Of a stretch of DNA of 64,000 bases, positions 1-9,385 are shown one piece after another (within the stretch, counting starts at the first letter, position 1; each line of letters starts with the position of its first letter). Origin of the DNA: Rheinheimera pacifica. GTDB taxonomy: Bacteria > Pseudomonadota > Gammaproteobacteria > Enterobacterales > Alteromonadaceae. The stretch spans positions 479,728 to 543,727 of the forward strand of contig NZ_JANUEM010000002.1 in assembly GCF_024809855.1 (NCBI RefSeq), written 5' to 3'. The position numbers were made by a program, and so were the translations under genes. The notes beneath the pieces are model-generated. The model was not told where the DNA came from, made no database searches, and saw only the letters and a program-made list of their open reading frames with translations.

Positions 1-77
1 TCGGTTGTATTGGCAATTGCTGGCACAGCAAGCCATAACAGCAGGCAACTTAACAGGCTAAAGCTGATATTTTTCAT
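1..77 (-). CDS. 5' end of an exported protein (partial)
   Basis: Only the first 25 codons lie in the window; the gene runs off the left edge. The peptide starts MKNISFSLLSCLLLWLAVPA and reads as a typical Sec signal peptide (short charged start, leucine-rich core, small residues near an AIA-type cleavage site). A good ribosome-binding site, AGGAG, lies 8 bases before the ATG on the minus strand (positions 86-90). The gene diverges from the pseudouridine synthase at 163. Nothing can be said about its function. Confidence 0.7.
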   Translation of the reverse strand, partial: MKNISFSLLSCLLLWLAVPAIANTT

Positions 78-162
78 AACGGTATCTCCTTATGCTTTGT
101 TACTATTACAGGCTGGCGGGATGAATTTTGGCTGAACTTCAACGTAAAGGATGTGTAAAGCA

Positions 163-1008
163 ATGAGACTGGTTCGTACTGTAGTGGCACAGGGCAGCAT
201 AAATGCGATTGACTTGCTTAGCCTGCACGTGCCTGAGCTGTCAAAAGGCCGGTTGAAAGACGCGATGAGTAAAGGCGCTGTGCTGCTAAGCGGCAAACCG
301 CAAAAGCGGCTGCGTCGTGCGCAAACAGCTTTGCAAGCGGGGCAGCAGCTACAACTGCACTATGATGATGACTTATTGCAGCGCAGTTGTGAGCCGGCAC
401 AGCTGATAAGTGATCAGCAGCAGTACAGCTTGTGGTTTAAACCGCCAGCTATGTTATCGCAGGGCAACGAGTGGGGCGATCATTTGTCATTGCTGCGTGC
501 GGTTGAGCAGCATTTTGCGGCAAAACGTCAGGTGTTTTTACTGCACCGGCTGGACCGTGAAGCCAGTGGTGTGGTTATTGTTGCTCACAGTAAACATGCG
601 GCAGCAGCATTTAGCAAGCTGATTGCCGGGCATAAGATCAGCAAGCAATATGTTATCCGGGTTATGGGGCAATTATCCGATAGCTTATTGCAGCAGGGTG
701 AAATTAGTTTGCCGCTGGATGACAAAGCCTGCCTTACCCGTTTTAAACTGTTGCAGTTTGATACAGCAACGCAACAAAGCTGGTTGGAAGTTGATCTTAT
801 CAGTGGCCGTAAGCATCAGATCCGGCGGCATTTTGCCGCAGTTGGCCACCCGGTAATGGGCGACCCGCAATACGGCCAGGGCAATAAAGATAGCACCGGG
901 CTGGCGTTACAGGCCGTTAAGCTTAGTTTTAGCTGCCCGCTGCGGCATAAAAACCAGAGTTTCAGTGTGCCGCCACAACTCAGGCTATACGGCGCCAACC
1001 GGGAATAA
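163..1008 (+). CDS. RluA-family pseudouridine synthase
   Basis: It should isomerise specific uridines in rRNA or tRNA to pseudouridine in the cytoplasm. The family signature HRLDREASG is present about 130 residues in; its Asp is the catalytic residue of RluA-type synthases. An S4-like N-terminal region (residues about 10-65, KGRLKDAMSKGAV) precedes it, and the C-terminal part has the usual SGRKHQIRRHFAAVGHPVMGD block. ATG 163 is chosen over ATG 151 (in frame, four codons earlier) because AAAGG at 146-150 touches ATG 151 but sits 12 bases before 163. The length of about 281 residues is normal for the family. The exact target nucleotide cannot be told from sequence. Confidence 0.9.
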   Translation: MRLVRTVVAQGSINAIDLLSLHVPELSKGRLKDAMSKGAVLLSGKPQKRLRRAQTALQAGQQLQLHYDDDLLQRSCEPAQLISDQQQYSLWFKPPAMLSQGNEWGDHLSLLRAVEQHFAAKRQVFLLHRLDREASGVVIVAHSKHAAAAFSKLIAGHKISKQYVIRVMGQLSDSLLQQGEISLPLDDKACLTRFKLLQFDTATQQSWLEVDLISGRKHQIRRHFAAVGHPVMGDPQYGQGNKDSTGLALQAVKLSFSCPLRHKNQSFSVPPQLRLYGANRE

Positions 1009-1020
1009 GCGGTGAGCTGT

Positions 1021-3075
1021 TCAGGTTAATTCATCGGCAATGCTGGCGGGCAGTAGCGTGTTATTGCAGCTAAGTTCAATATTGCCCAGCCGGATCGCAT
1101 TGAGTAAGTCTTGCCGTACCATATTGCTGTGCCATTCACAAGCTCTGGCCGTTTTACCGTGCAATGCAAGTAACCAAAGCTGCTGCTGTGGCGGCAAAGT
1201 CGCTGCCAGCGCCCAGCTTAGCCAGAAGGCTTCAGGCAGGCTGTTAAGTTCAGCCAGTTGCCAGGGGGTATCTGATAACTGCTGCAATGCCAGCCGTAAA
1301 CTGATAAAGGGCTGGCTGGCAAAACGCTCCGGCAGTAACGCCTGTAGCTGTGCTGAAAACTGTTGTTGCAATGTTTTAGCCGTATCGTCATCGGTATGCA
1401 AAGCCAGCCATAGTACGTCATCGTTTACATAACTGGCGGTTAGCTGGCTACAATCCAGTTGTTGTATAAAAGTGTGTACTACCTGCTGTAAGCGTTGTTC
1501 ACCAAATTGTAATTTCAGCTCTGTCACTGCCGCTGGCGCAAAAGCCATAAGGTGTAACGGGGTTTTTGCTGCCTGATGTTGCGCGCGCTGACAAAAGTTA
1601 TGCCAGCCGGGAGAGGCGGGTTTCACCGTATTTTGCACCACAGGTTTACGCCATTGCCGCCAGATTACAACAAACACCGCTACCAGCAACAACAGCAGTA
1701 TTACCAGCGCCAGCAGTTGGCTATAGCGTTGGTGCTGCTGTAATTGCTGTTGCAGCTGTGTCCGTTCAGTTTGGTGTTGGCTGGCAGCTGCCACCTGGCT
1801 CAGGCCGTTATTAATTAAATCCAGCTGCAGTTTATTTTGTTCGGTAAATTGCTCAAAACGCAGGATACTGGCTTGCTGCATACTGGTGTAAGCCAGTTGC
1901 CAGTTACCCTGATGTGCTGCCAGTTTAGCTACCAGCTCGTTGTAGCGGTATTGTAAGTAAGCTGCCGATTGCGGAATATGCGGCAGCAGTTCTGCTATCA
2001 GGCTATTGGCATCGGCGAATTGCTGACGGCGGAACAGTAGCTCTGCTAAAGCCAGGCTGCTTTCATGCAGGTAAGTTTGTACGTTTTGCTGGCGGAATAA
2101 TTGCAAAGCGTTATTAAAATACTGTAGTGCCAGCTCATCATCTTGTTGTAGCACTGCCAGCCGGCCAAGGCCCTGTAGCGCCATGCCTACCCGGAGTATG
2201 TCATCCTGCTGCCTGGCCAGTGTCAGCGCTTCGTTCAGATATTGGCTGGCCTGCTCTGCAGTAGCGGTATCTTCCAGGTAGGTTTCGCCGATAAACAGCA
2301 GGGTATGGGTATAGTTGGAGTGGCGCTGTAGTTTCTGATAACGCTGTTTTGCCTGCAGCAAGTGAGCCAGAGCATTTGTATGGTCTTCAATTTTGCGGTA
2401 CGCCATGCCGAGACGAAAGTGAATAGAGGCCAGTGCTTCGTCATCCTCTAACCGGGTGGCCAGTTGCAATGCCAGATTAAGATTTTGATAAGCCTGGTTA
2501 TAGGCATTGTTTTGCAGTGCCAGCCGACCCAGTGTAATGCGTGCTTTAAGTTCAGCCTCAGGCTGTTCTCCGGTTAATGCCAGTTCCAGACTGCGCTCGG
2601 CATAAGGAATGGCTTTTTGCACATGCCCCAACTGATTGTAAGCCTGCGCAAAGTTTTGCAGTATATCGCTGTACAGTTGCAGGCTAAACGGATCGGTATC
2701 GTTTTGCAGTACTGATTCAGCCCGTTCTAACTGGGTAATGGCAATGGCGGTATCGCGGTATAAAATACCGTAGATTTGTGCTTTTAATAAGTACGCCTGC
2801 GCTTGCATATATGGCATAGCCGGGCTTTGCAGCACGCGCTCAGCGGCATCCATGGCGGCATCTTTATTTCGCATGCGTAACTGCGTTAAACCCAGCACCA
2901 GCCAGTCTTCACTGTTAAATGAGGCTGTTGGTTGCGACAGCAACTGGTTGCTGACCTGTTCGGCATTGCTGCTGGCCTCATTCAGACGCAATTGCAAGCG
3001 CTCAGAAGCCTGTGCTGTATATGACAACACTATGTATAACAAAGCGATATACAGCAGGGCAGTACGTATTGGCAT
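1021..3075 (-). CDS. TPR-repeat membrane sensor with a degenerate GGDEF-like C-terminus
   Basis: Residues 1-23 look like a signal peptide. About 400 residues of tandem TPR helices follow (e.g. the A..Y..LG....A..YAERSLELAL type around 143-167, and 215-330), then a glutamine-rich coiled coil (about 412-450), one membrane helix (about 452-472) and a roughly 200-residue cytoplasmic domain. This matches the periplasmic-TPR, TM, output layout of many alteromonad GGDEF proteins. The output domain is unusual: the stretch ending ASYVNDDVLWLAL resembles the GGDEF hairpin in shape and hydrophobic pattern, but it has NDDV where GGDEF should be, so it is unlikely to make c-di-GMP. It could be a degenerate cyclase acting as a receptor or scaffold. 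It is convergent with the pseudouridine synthase, and no clear ribosome-binding site was seen. Confidence 0.75.
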   Translation of the reverse strand: MPIRTALLYIALLYIVLSYTAQASERLQLRLNEASSNAEQVSNQLLSQPTASFNSEDWLVLGLTQLRMRNKDAAMDAAERVLQSPAMPYMQAQAYLLKAQIYGILYRDTAIAITQLERAESVLQNDTDPFSLQLYSDILQNFAQAYNQLGHVQKAIPYAERSLELALTGEQPEAELKARITLGRLALQNNAYNQAYQNLNLALQLATRLEDDEALASIHFRLGMAYRKIEDHTNALAHLLQAKQRYQKLQRHSNYTHTLLFIGETYLEDTATAEQASQYLNEALTLARQQDDILRVGMALQGLGRLAVLQQDDELALQYFNNALQLFRQQNVQTYLHESSLALAELLFRRQQFADANSLIAELLPHIPQSAAYLQYRYNELVAKLAAHQGNWQLAYTSMQQASILRFEQFTEQNKLQLDLINNGLSQVAAASQHQTERTQLQQQLQQHQRYSQLLALVILLLLLVAVFVVIWRQWRKPVVQNTVKPASPGWHNFCQRAQHQAAKTPLHLMAFAPAAVTELKLQFGEQRLQQVVHTFIQQLDCSQLTASYVNDDVLWLALHTDDDTAKTLQQQFSAQLQALLPERFASQPFISLRLALQQLSDTPWQLAELNSLPEAFWLSWALAATLPPQQQLWLLALHGKTARACEWHSNMVRQDLLNAIRLGNIELSCNNTLLPASIADELT

Positions 3076-3128
3076 AATAATAACTATTTTTATTTTTATG
3101 GCAGTTTAGCCTTATTTAATTCCGGCAG

Positions 3129-4079
3129 CTACACCTGATGCCGTGGGTTGCCTTGTAGAAAGGCCTGAATATTATCAGCCAGTTGTATCACCATGCGCTG
3201 GCGGGCTTCAGCACTGGCCCAGGCCATATGGGGGCTGATAAGCAGGTTGGGTAAATTGGCGCGGATCAGTATATTGTCCGGTGCTGGTGGCTCCTGTGTT
3301 AACACATCCAGCGCCGCGCCGCCCAAAGTACCGTTTTGCAAAGCGTCAAGCAGTGCTTCTTCATCAATCAGGCCACCACGGGCAGTGTTAATAAGCAGAG
3401 CGTTAGGTTTTACTGCGGCAAAAACCTCAGCGTTAAACAGCTTGGTAGTGGCTGTTGTCAGCGGGCAGTGCAGTGAGATAACATCGGCTTGTGCCAGGGC
3501 GTCGGTAAAGGGCACTCTGCCCGGACGACAGGACGCTGCGCCTGGCTGCTCGGCAATAATCAGTTGCATACCAAATGCCCTTGCCAGTGCAGCACTGGCC
3601 TGACCCAGAGCGCCATAGCCTACGACGACAAAGTTCTTATTCGCCAGTTCAGTTACCGGGTAATCCAGCAAACAAAAGTGTTTACTCCGGCTCCAGTTAC
3701 CTTGTAGTACGGCATGATGATATTGCTGAACTTTGTTGGTAAGTTGCAGTAAAAGTGCAAAAACATGTTGTGGTACAGCAGTATCGGCATAACCGCGCAC
3801 ATTACAGACAGTAATACCCAACTGGCGGGCTGCTGCAACATCGACATTGTTTACTCCGGTAGCGGCAACGCAAATCAGCTTTAAGCCGGATAAGGCCTGC
3901 AGCATGGTGGCTGTCAGTTCTACCTTATTCACAATGACAATACTGGCTTGTTGCAAGCGGCTGACGACCTGCTGTGGCGAAGTGTGCGGATAACACTGCA
4001 GGGTTACAGTACTGCTGTGTAGCGGCGATAAGTCGGCATCGCCCATAGTGTCTGCATCAAGAAAAACTATATTGTGCAT
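3129..4079 (-). CDS. D-2-hydroxyacid dehydrogenase (glycerate dehydrogenase-like)
   Basis: A cytoplasmic NAD-dependent reductase or oxidase of D-2-hydroxyacids. The nucleotide-binding loop GYGALG is at residues 154-159. The three catalytic residues of the family are in place: Arg234 in NTARGG, Glu263 in TQEPP and His284 in SPHMAW. Length (316) and the spacing of motifs fit the HprA/hydroxypyruvate reductase branch, so glycerate or hydroxypyruvate is a plausible substrate, but the substrate is inferred. The gene stands alone and starts at an ATG 145 bases from the divergent DUF2798 gene. Confidence 0.9.
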   Translation of the reverse strand: MHNIVFLDADTMGDADLSPLHSSTVTLQCYPHTSPQQVVSRLQQASIVIVNKVELTATMLQALSGLKLICVAATGVNNVDVAAARQLGITVCNVRGYADTAVPQHVFALLLQLTNKVQQYHHAVLQGNWSRSKHFCLLDYPVTELANKNFVVVGYGALGQASAALARAFGMQLIIAEQPGAASCRPGRVPFTDALAQADVISLHCPLTTATTKLFNAEVFAAVKPNALLINTARGGLIDEEALLDALQNGTLGGAALDVLTQEPPAPDNILIRANLPNLLISPHMAWASAEARQRMVIQLADNIQAFLQGNPRHQV

Positions 4080-4223
4080 AATAGTGTCCTGTTAAAGCGG
4101 CCGTTGTTATTGTTCCGGCGCGTTATACCAGCGCTTTGGCGAGAGGTAAACGGTTCTGCTGCTGAATTATGCTAAAGTCGCATGCAAATAGTTTCCCCTA
4201 TCTTATAGTTTGGAGCCTGGCTA

Positions 4224-4463
4224 ATGTTTCCAATGCGTTTTCAGCCGTTTATTTTTGCGTTTATTATGTCTGGTTTTATGGCATTTCTAATGTCAGGCAT
4301 TTTAACATTTATTAATCTGGGCTGGTTTGATGCTTTTATCAGTGCCTGGCTTAAAGCCTATTTGTATGCCCATGCTTGTGCTTTTCCGCTGGTATTTATT
4401 TTTGCGCCATTAAGCCGCAAGATCACGGCAAAACTGGTTAAAGCTGATACCAGCGTTGTGTAA
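4224..4463 (+). CDS. DUF2798-type small membrane protein
   Basis: A 79-residue protein with two hydrophobic helices (about 8-30 and 45-65). The pattern of MSGFMAFLMSGILTF, then W..AY, then AFPLVFIFAPLSRK matches the DUF2798 family of small inner-membrane proteins, whose function is unknown. GGAG lies about 8 bases before the ATG. It ends 12 bases short of the convergent GGDEF-EAL gene. No partner gene suggests a role. Confidence 0.75.
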   Translation: MFPMRFQPFIFAFIMSGFMAFLMSGILTFINLGWFDAFISAWLKAYLYAHACAFPLVFIFAPLSRKITAKLVKADTSVV

Positions 4464-4475
4464 CAGTGTGCCGTA

Positions 4476-6809
4476 TTATTTAACGGCTTGAGCATTAAGC
4501 CAGTGCGGATGAAGGCTGTTATATTGCTGTAACCAGGTTACAAAGGCCTCACCATGCAGCGGCCGGGAAAAATAATAACCCTGTACTTTATCACAACCAC
4601 ATTGTTGCAGTTTAGCCAGCCCGGCCTGGTTTTCCAGGCCTTCTGCGGTAACAACAAAACCCAGGCTATGCGCCAGTTGTGTTGTCGCGGTAACGATCAG
4701 GGCATCATTGCTGTTATGGTCGATATCTTTGACAAAAGCCCGGTCAATTTTAAGCTCATGCACTGGCAATTGCTTCAGATAGGCCAAAGATGACTGGCCG
4801 GTACCAAAATCGTCAATCGCCAGCGTAATCCCCAGGCTACGTATACGTTGCAGCTGAGTTATTACTGTTGCCGTATCCTGCATAATAGCGCTTTCGGTAA
4901 CCTCCAGCGCGAGTGCTGCAGCGCTTAACTGGTACTGTTGTAGTTGGGCATTTATATTGTCGGCTAAGGCCGGGTTTAGCAGATCATATACCGACAGGTT
5001 TACCGCTATTTGCAGGTGTAGCCCCTGTTGCTGCCATTTTGCTGTTTGCGCTATGACCTGTTGCAACATCCAGTCCGAAATCAGGCTGATATTGCCTGAA
5101 TGCTCTGCCAGGCGAATAAACTCGTCCGGAGCAATCAGGCCCAATTTGGGGTGCTGCCAGCGGATCAGCGCTTCTGCACTGTGGCACTGCTGCGAAGCAA
5201 GATCGATTTTGGGTTGGTACACGGCATAAAACTGGCCATTGTGCAGAGCCTCGGGCAGGTCGCGGATCAACATCAGTTCACGCTGGTGGCTTTCATCCTG
5301 GCCTTGCAGGTAAATAGCTGTGCGTTGTGGTGTCAGCCGGGCGTTGTCCAGTGCAATATCTACCCGGCGCAGGGCATCGTTAACGTTGCTTTGCTGGCAG
5401 AAAAAGTGATACATGCCAATACAGATTTTCAGATTAATTTGCGTGTCAGCTAACTGGTAACCTTCGCCCAAAGCCGCCAGCTTGGCGCGCATCTGGCCTT
5501 CGGTTAATAAGATGTTGTATACCAGTAAAAACTCATCCCCCCCGAGCCGGGCCAGCATTACCGGCATTTCCGGGCCCAGTTTTAACCGCCGGGCCAACTG
5601 TTGCAGCAAGATATCGCCATTACTAAACCCCAGTACATCATTAATATGTTTAAATTGCTGAATATTAATTTGCAGCAGGCTGCCATCGCTGTTGGCCAAC
5701 AGTGATGGCAATAAACGTTCTACAGCGGTGCGGTTATACAAACCAGTCAGTGAGTCGTGTTCGGCATGAAACTGCAGTTGTTGTTCGCGCTGACGGATAT
5801 CATGCTGCATAGCGCTAAGGGTACGGCTAAGTAAGGCTACTTCATCGTTACCCCTTACCGGAATGGTTTCGTCAAACCCCTGGCCGATACGCCGGGCAAA
5901 ATAACTCAGCGCTTTTAGAGGTTGGGTAATGCTGCGGGCAAAAATAATGCCTGCCAGCAGGGTGAGCGATAACGCTGCGCCGAAAATAAGCAGTAGTTGA
6001 TGGCGAAACTGCTGATAACTGCTAAGCCAGCGTTGATTAGACAAATGCTGTATTGCCCAGAGCTGCTGTTGCTTATCGAGCGGCATAGCCTGCGAAATAT
6101 AATCTTGTTGCGGATTAGTGTGGGGTTTACCTGCTTTATTAATCAGCGTATCAAGCAATGCCGGCAGTTGTAGCTGATGCGGGTTATCTAGTGTGGAAGT
6201 ATAAAGCTGATAGCCTTGCGGCTGTTCTGCAACAAAGCTGATATCCAGATCAGTTATGCCGCGAATTTGTGTTGCCAGAGTACTATCAAGCGGAAAGCCC
6301 ATACCAACCCAGGCAATTAATGCCGGTGCTCTTACCGGTGCCAGCACCAGTTGATAGGGCTGGCCAGCCAGGTGCAAAATATCGTTTACCGCAGCGGTAT
6401 TATGGCCTAGCGTTTGTTGAAATAACGGTGCTATATCAGTAGTTTTGATCGTGTTATCTGAGCTAGCCAGCAAAGTACCGTCGGGTGATAGTAGTAGGGT
6501 AAGGCTGGCATTAATACGGTTGCCGTGGTTAGCCAACACTGATTCTATGGTGTCCTGCTCTGCAGTGGCAACCGCGCGGCGAAAGCCAAAGTCGGTAGCC
6601 AGAATTTGCACACTGCTGCTTAACTGACTGGCTCTGTTATTCAGTGCTTCACCCAGTACTTTACCGGCCACATTGAGAATATGCCCGGCCTGTAATTCAC
6701 TGTCACGTTTCATCGTGTTCAGTGTGGCTAACCCGGTAGCTGTTGCCAGCAGGCTTAACAATACCAACAGAATCAGTATTAGTTTGGTGCGTAATGAGCT
6801 GAATGTCAT
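4476..6809 (-). CDS. Membrane Cache-HAMP-GGDEF-EAL c-di-GMP protein
   Basis: An inner-membrane sensor with both c-di-GMP domains. An N-terminal membrane helix is followed by a roughly 230-residue periplasmic region of Cache type, a second membrane helix, a HAMP-like segment (FARSITQPLKALSYFARRIG) and a GGDEF domain with an intact LGGDEF motif. The C-terminal EAL domain keeps AEALIRWQHP, the DDFGTG loop, ELKIDRAFV and TAEGLEN, so both the cyclase and the phosphodiesterase sites look intact; which one dominates cannot be told. ATG 6809 is preferred over an in-frame TTG one codon earlier; no good ribosome-binding site precedes either. It diverges from the patatin gene over a 194-bp gap with no recognised motif. 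Confidence 0.93.
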   Translation of the reverse strand: MTFSSLRTKLILILLVLLSLLATATGLATLNTMKRDSELQAGHILNVAGKVLGEALNNRASQLSSSVQILATDFGFRRAVATAEQDTIESVLANHGNRINASLTLLLSPDGTLLASSDNTIKTTDIAPLFQQTLGHNTAAVNDILHLAGQPYQLVLAPVRAPALIAWVGMGFPLDSTLATQIRGITDLDISFVAEQPQGYQLYTSTLDNPHQLQLPALLDTLINKAGKPHTNPQQDYISQAMPLDKQQQLWAIQHLSNQRWLSSYQQFRHQLLLIFGAALSLTLLAGIIFARSITQPLKALSYFARRIGQGFDETIPVRGNDEVALLSRTLSAMQHDIRQREQQLQFHAEHDSLTGLYNRTAVERLLPSLLANSDGSLLQINIQQFKHINDVLGFSNGDILLQQLARRLKLGPEMPVMLARLGGDEFLLVYNILLTEGQMRAKLAALGEGYQLADTQINLKICIGMYHFFCQQSNVNDALRRVDIALDNARLTPQRTAIYLQGQDESHQRELMLIRDLPEALHNGQFYAVYQPKIDLASQQCHSAEALIRWQHPKLGLIAPDEFIRLAEHSGNISLISDWMLQQVIAQTAKWQQQGLHLQIAVNLSVYDLLNPALADNINAQLQQYQLSAAALALEVTESAIMQDTATVITQLQRIRSLGITLAIDDFGTGQSSLAYLKQLPVHELKIDRAFVKDIDHNSNDALIVTATTQLAHSLGFVVTAEGLENQAGLAKLQQCGCDKVQGYYFSRPLHGEAFVTWLQQYNSLHPHWLNAQAVK

Positions 6810-7003
6810 CAAAGCTTAACTATGTTTATTAAAACAACAGTAAAGTTCAGCAAAACAGTACTGCGAACAGCAGCACCACAACGGAAGAATAAGGCATAAT
6901 GCTGGATACCAAATTAAAAACTTAATTAACAATAGCAATAAGCCAGAGCGTGCTCAAATAAAACTGGCAACACAGTAGCGCTAATGAGACGGACAGATAT
7001 CAA

Positions 7004-9280
7004 ATGAAGACGGGCTTAGGTATACAACTGGCATTGTTACTGCTGATGATGACTTTATATTGCAGCCCTGCTGCTAAGGCTGCTGATATTTGCCAGCAAG
7101 CCAGGCAGCAGCAACGGCCTTGCGTAGCATTGGTGCTTGGTGGTGGGGGGGCCCGAGGTGGTGCACATTTGGGTGTTATTGAGCAACTGGAGCGTCAGCA
7201 AATACCGGTTGATCTTGTGGTGGGCACCAGTATTGGTGCTTTTATTGGTGGTTTGTATGCCAGCGGCCATAGCGCCAGCGAAATTGCGGCCCGGCTGGAA
7301 AATACGCCCTGGGCTGATGGCTTTCGTGATCGGGTATACCGTGATGAAATGCCGCTGCGGCGCAAACATAAAAGCGACGACTTACCGGTAAATCTGGATT
7401 TGGGCGTATCGGAACAAGGCGTACGTTTACCCAAAGGGATTTTAAGCGGCCAGGCACTGGCAGAAATTCTGCAGGGCACCTTTGGTGCCTTTGCTAACCT
7501 GAAGCATTTTAATGATTTACCGGTGCCATTTCGCGCCGTGGCAACCGATTTACTCACCCAGGAAGAAGTTATTCTCAGCGATGGCAGCCTGGTTCAGGCT
7601 ATTCAGGCATCCATGAGCCTTCCCGGTGTGGTGCGGCCGCTGGAGTTAAACGGTAAGTTGCTGGTAGATGGTGGCGTGGTAAACAACCTGCCCATCAGTG
7701 TGGCACGACAATTGGGCGTAGACCGTATTATTGCTGTTAGTATTGATTCGCCGCTTTTACGCCGCGAACAGATGGAGTCAGCCTTTAGTGTTACAGAGCA
7801 ACTAACCAGTTTTCTGGTACGGGCTGGGGTACAACAGCAAATGCAGTTGCTGACTGAACACGATCTGTTGTTGCAACCGGATCTGGTGAATATCAGCACA
7901 CTGGATTTTGGCAATATCGCCCAGGCCGTGCAATCCGGGCGGCAAAGTGCCATTCGTTTTGTGCAGGCTCTGGCCGATTTCAGCCAGCCGCAAAGAATCT
8001 ATCGTGAATGGTTCGGCCGGTTTGCCCAGGCCGATGATGCAGCTATTAAAATTGACCACATCAGCCTGCAAAATGAATCGCGCCTCAGTGATGAGCTGTT
8101 ACTGGCACGGCTGGAGCTGCACCCGGGCGATTTTTATACCGAGCGCAGTATCCGCCGTGGCTTACGCCAGATGTATGGTCTGGACACCTTTGAACGGGTT
8201 ACCCAGCACCTTACTGTTGATGACAGCGGTGAAACTCTGTTAACCGTGCGGGCTGAAGAAAAAAGCTGGGGGCCGGGTTATATGAATTTCCGCCTGATGT
8301 TTGAAGATGATTTTCGCAATAATCATCAGTACCAACTGGCAGCCGGTTATACCCGCAGCAATCTGTCGCCCTGGGGTGCTGAGTGGCACTCAGAGCTGGC
8401 GCTTGGCAGCAATAAATACCTGCATACCGAACTCTACTGGCCGCTGGCCGACAGTGGTTTTTACACTGAAGCCAGTTATCATCACCGGCGTGATACCCAA
8501 TCACTGCAAGATACCCAGGCGTTATCTGCCGGAGAACTGAAAAACACAGAAAACGGCCTGCTGTTAAGTGCCGGCTGGAATATCTCGGATCATGCCCGTC
8601 TGCAACTGGGCTGGGCCCTGCGCGATGGCAGATATCTGTTACCCAGCCTGTATGCCAGCCAACTGGGCAGCGACACGGTAAGCTATCAGCGCTACGGGCC
8701 TGAGGTGCAGTTTATCTGGGACACACTGAACAGCCGCAGTTTTCCAACCCGTGGTATCCGCCTGGCCAGCAGCTATCGCTTTCTTAACGACGATGCTTTG
8801 GGCGCAGAGGTATCCAGCAAAAGCAGCAGTACCGAACTACTGGCTGCGAAAAGCTGGCAGCAGCATACGCTGCGTACCCGCTGGCGCTTTGATCATTACA
8901 ACACTGACGATGACAGCTTTGCGCTGGAGCAGTTTAATCTGGGCGGTTTTCTGAATTTGTCCGGTTACCCGGCCGATTCACTGTTTGGCAGCCAGATCCA
9001 GTTTGGCAGTCTGGTGTATTTATACCGGTTAACTGAGCAGAAAATCTCATTTTTCAACGCCCCCCTGTATCTGGGCACCTCGCTGGAACGTGGCCGGGTA
9101 CGTAAAGATCTGTTTGGCGCGTCAGGCGGCGCAGACGCTACCAACTGGCTATGGGCAGGTAGCGTATTTCTGGGCTGGGATACACCGCTGGGGCCGCTGT
9201 ATTTTGGTGTCGGTATGGCCGAGCAGGGCGAGTCTGATTACTCTGATGCGGTATATTTATCCTTTGGTAAACATTACTGA
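7004..9280 (+). CDS. Patatin-like phospholipase with POTRA and outer-membrane barrel (PlpD-type)
   Basis: The precursor has a signal peptide (about 1-26) and a patatin domain: a glycine-rich oxyanion loop GGGGARGG (46-53), the nucleophile Ser76 in GTSIG and the partner Asp222 in DGG. A POTRA-like segment (about 345-420) and a beta-barrel of the Omp85/surface-antigen class follow, ending in FGKHY with the terminal aromatic residue expected for barrels. This order matches type Vd (PlpD-like) autotransporters, which carry a lipase across the outer membrane. Release or surface display is inferred. The length (758) fits the family. The gene appears monocistronic. Confidence 0.92.
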   Translation: MKTGLGIQLALLLLMMTLYCSPAAKAADICQQARQQQRPCVALVLGGGGARGGAHLGVIEQLERQQIPVDLVVGTSIGAFIGGLYASGHSASEIAARLENTPWADGFRDRVYRDEMPLRRKHKSDDLPVNLDLGVSEQGVRLPKGILSGQALAEILQGTFGAFANLKHFNDLPVPFRAVATDLLTQEEVILSDGSLVQAIQASMSLPGVVRPLELNGKLLVDGGVVNNLPISVARQLGVDRIIAVSIDSPLLRREQMESAFSVTEQLTSFLVRAGVQQQMQLLTEHDLLLQPDLVNISTLDFGNIAQAVQSGRQSAIRFVQALADFSQPQRIYREWFGRFAQADDAAIKIDHISLQNESRLSDELLLARLELHPGDFYTERSIRRGLRQMYGLDTFERVTQHLTVDDSGETLLTVRAEEKSWGPGYMNFRLMFEDDFRNNHQYQLAAGYTRSNLSPWGAEWHSELALGSNKYLHTELYWPLADSGFYTEASYHHRRDTQSLQDTQALSAGELKNTENGLLLSAGWNISDHARLQLGWALRDGRYLLPSLYASQLGSDTVSYQRYGPEVQFIWDTLNSRSFPTRGIRLASSYRFLNDDALGAEVSSKSSSTELLAAKSWQQHTLRTRWRFDHYNTDDDSFALEQFNLGGFLNLSGYPADSLFGSQIQFGSLVYLYRLTEQKISFFNAPLYLGTSLERGRVRKDLFGASGGADATNWLWAGSVFLGWDTPLGPLYFGVGMAEQGESDYSDAVYLSFGKHY

Positions 9281-9385
9281 AACCGGTTAATGCTAAAGGC
9301 TTACATATTTGCTCACACTTTGGCGTTGGAATAAAACGCTTTGCCGGTGATAAGCTTGCCACTAAGTTATTAACAGGAACCCCAG

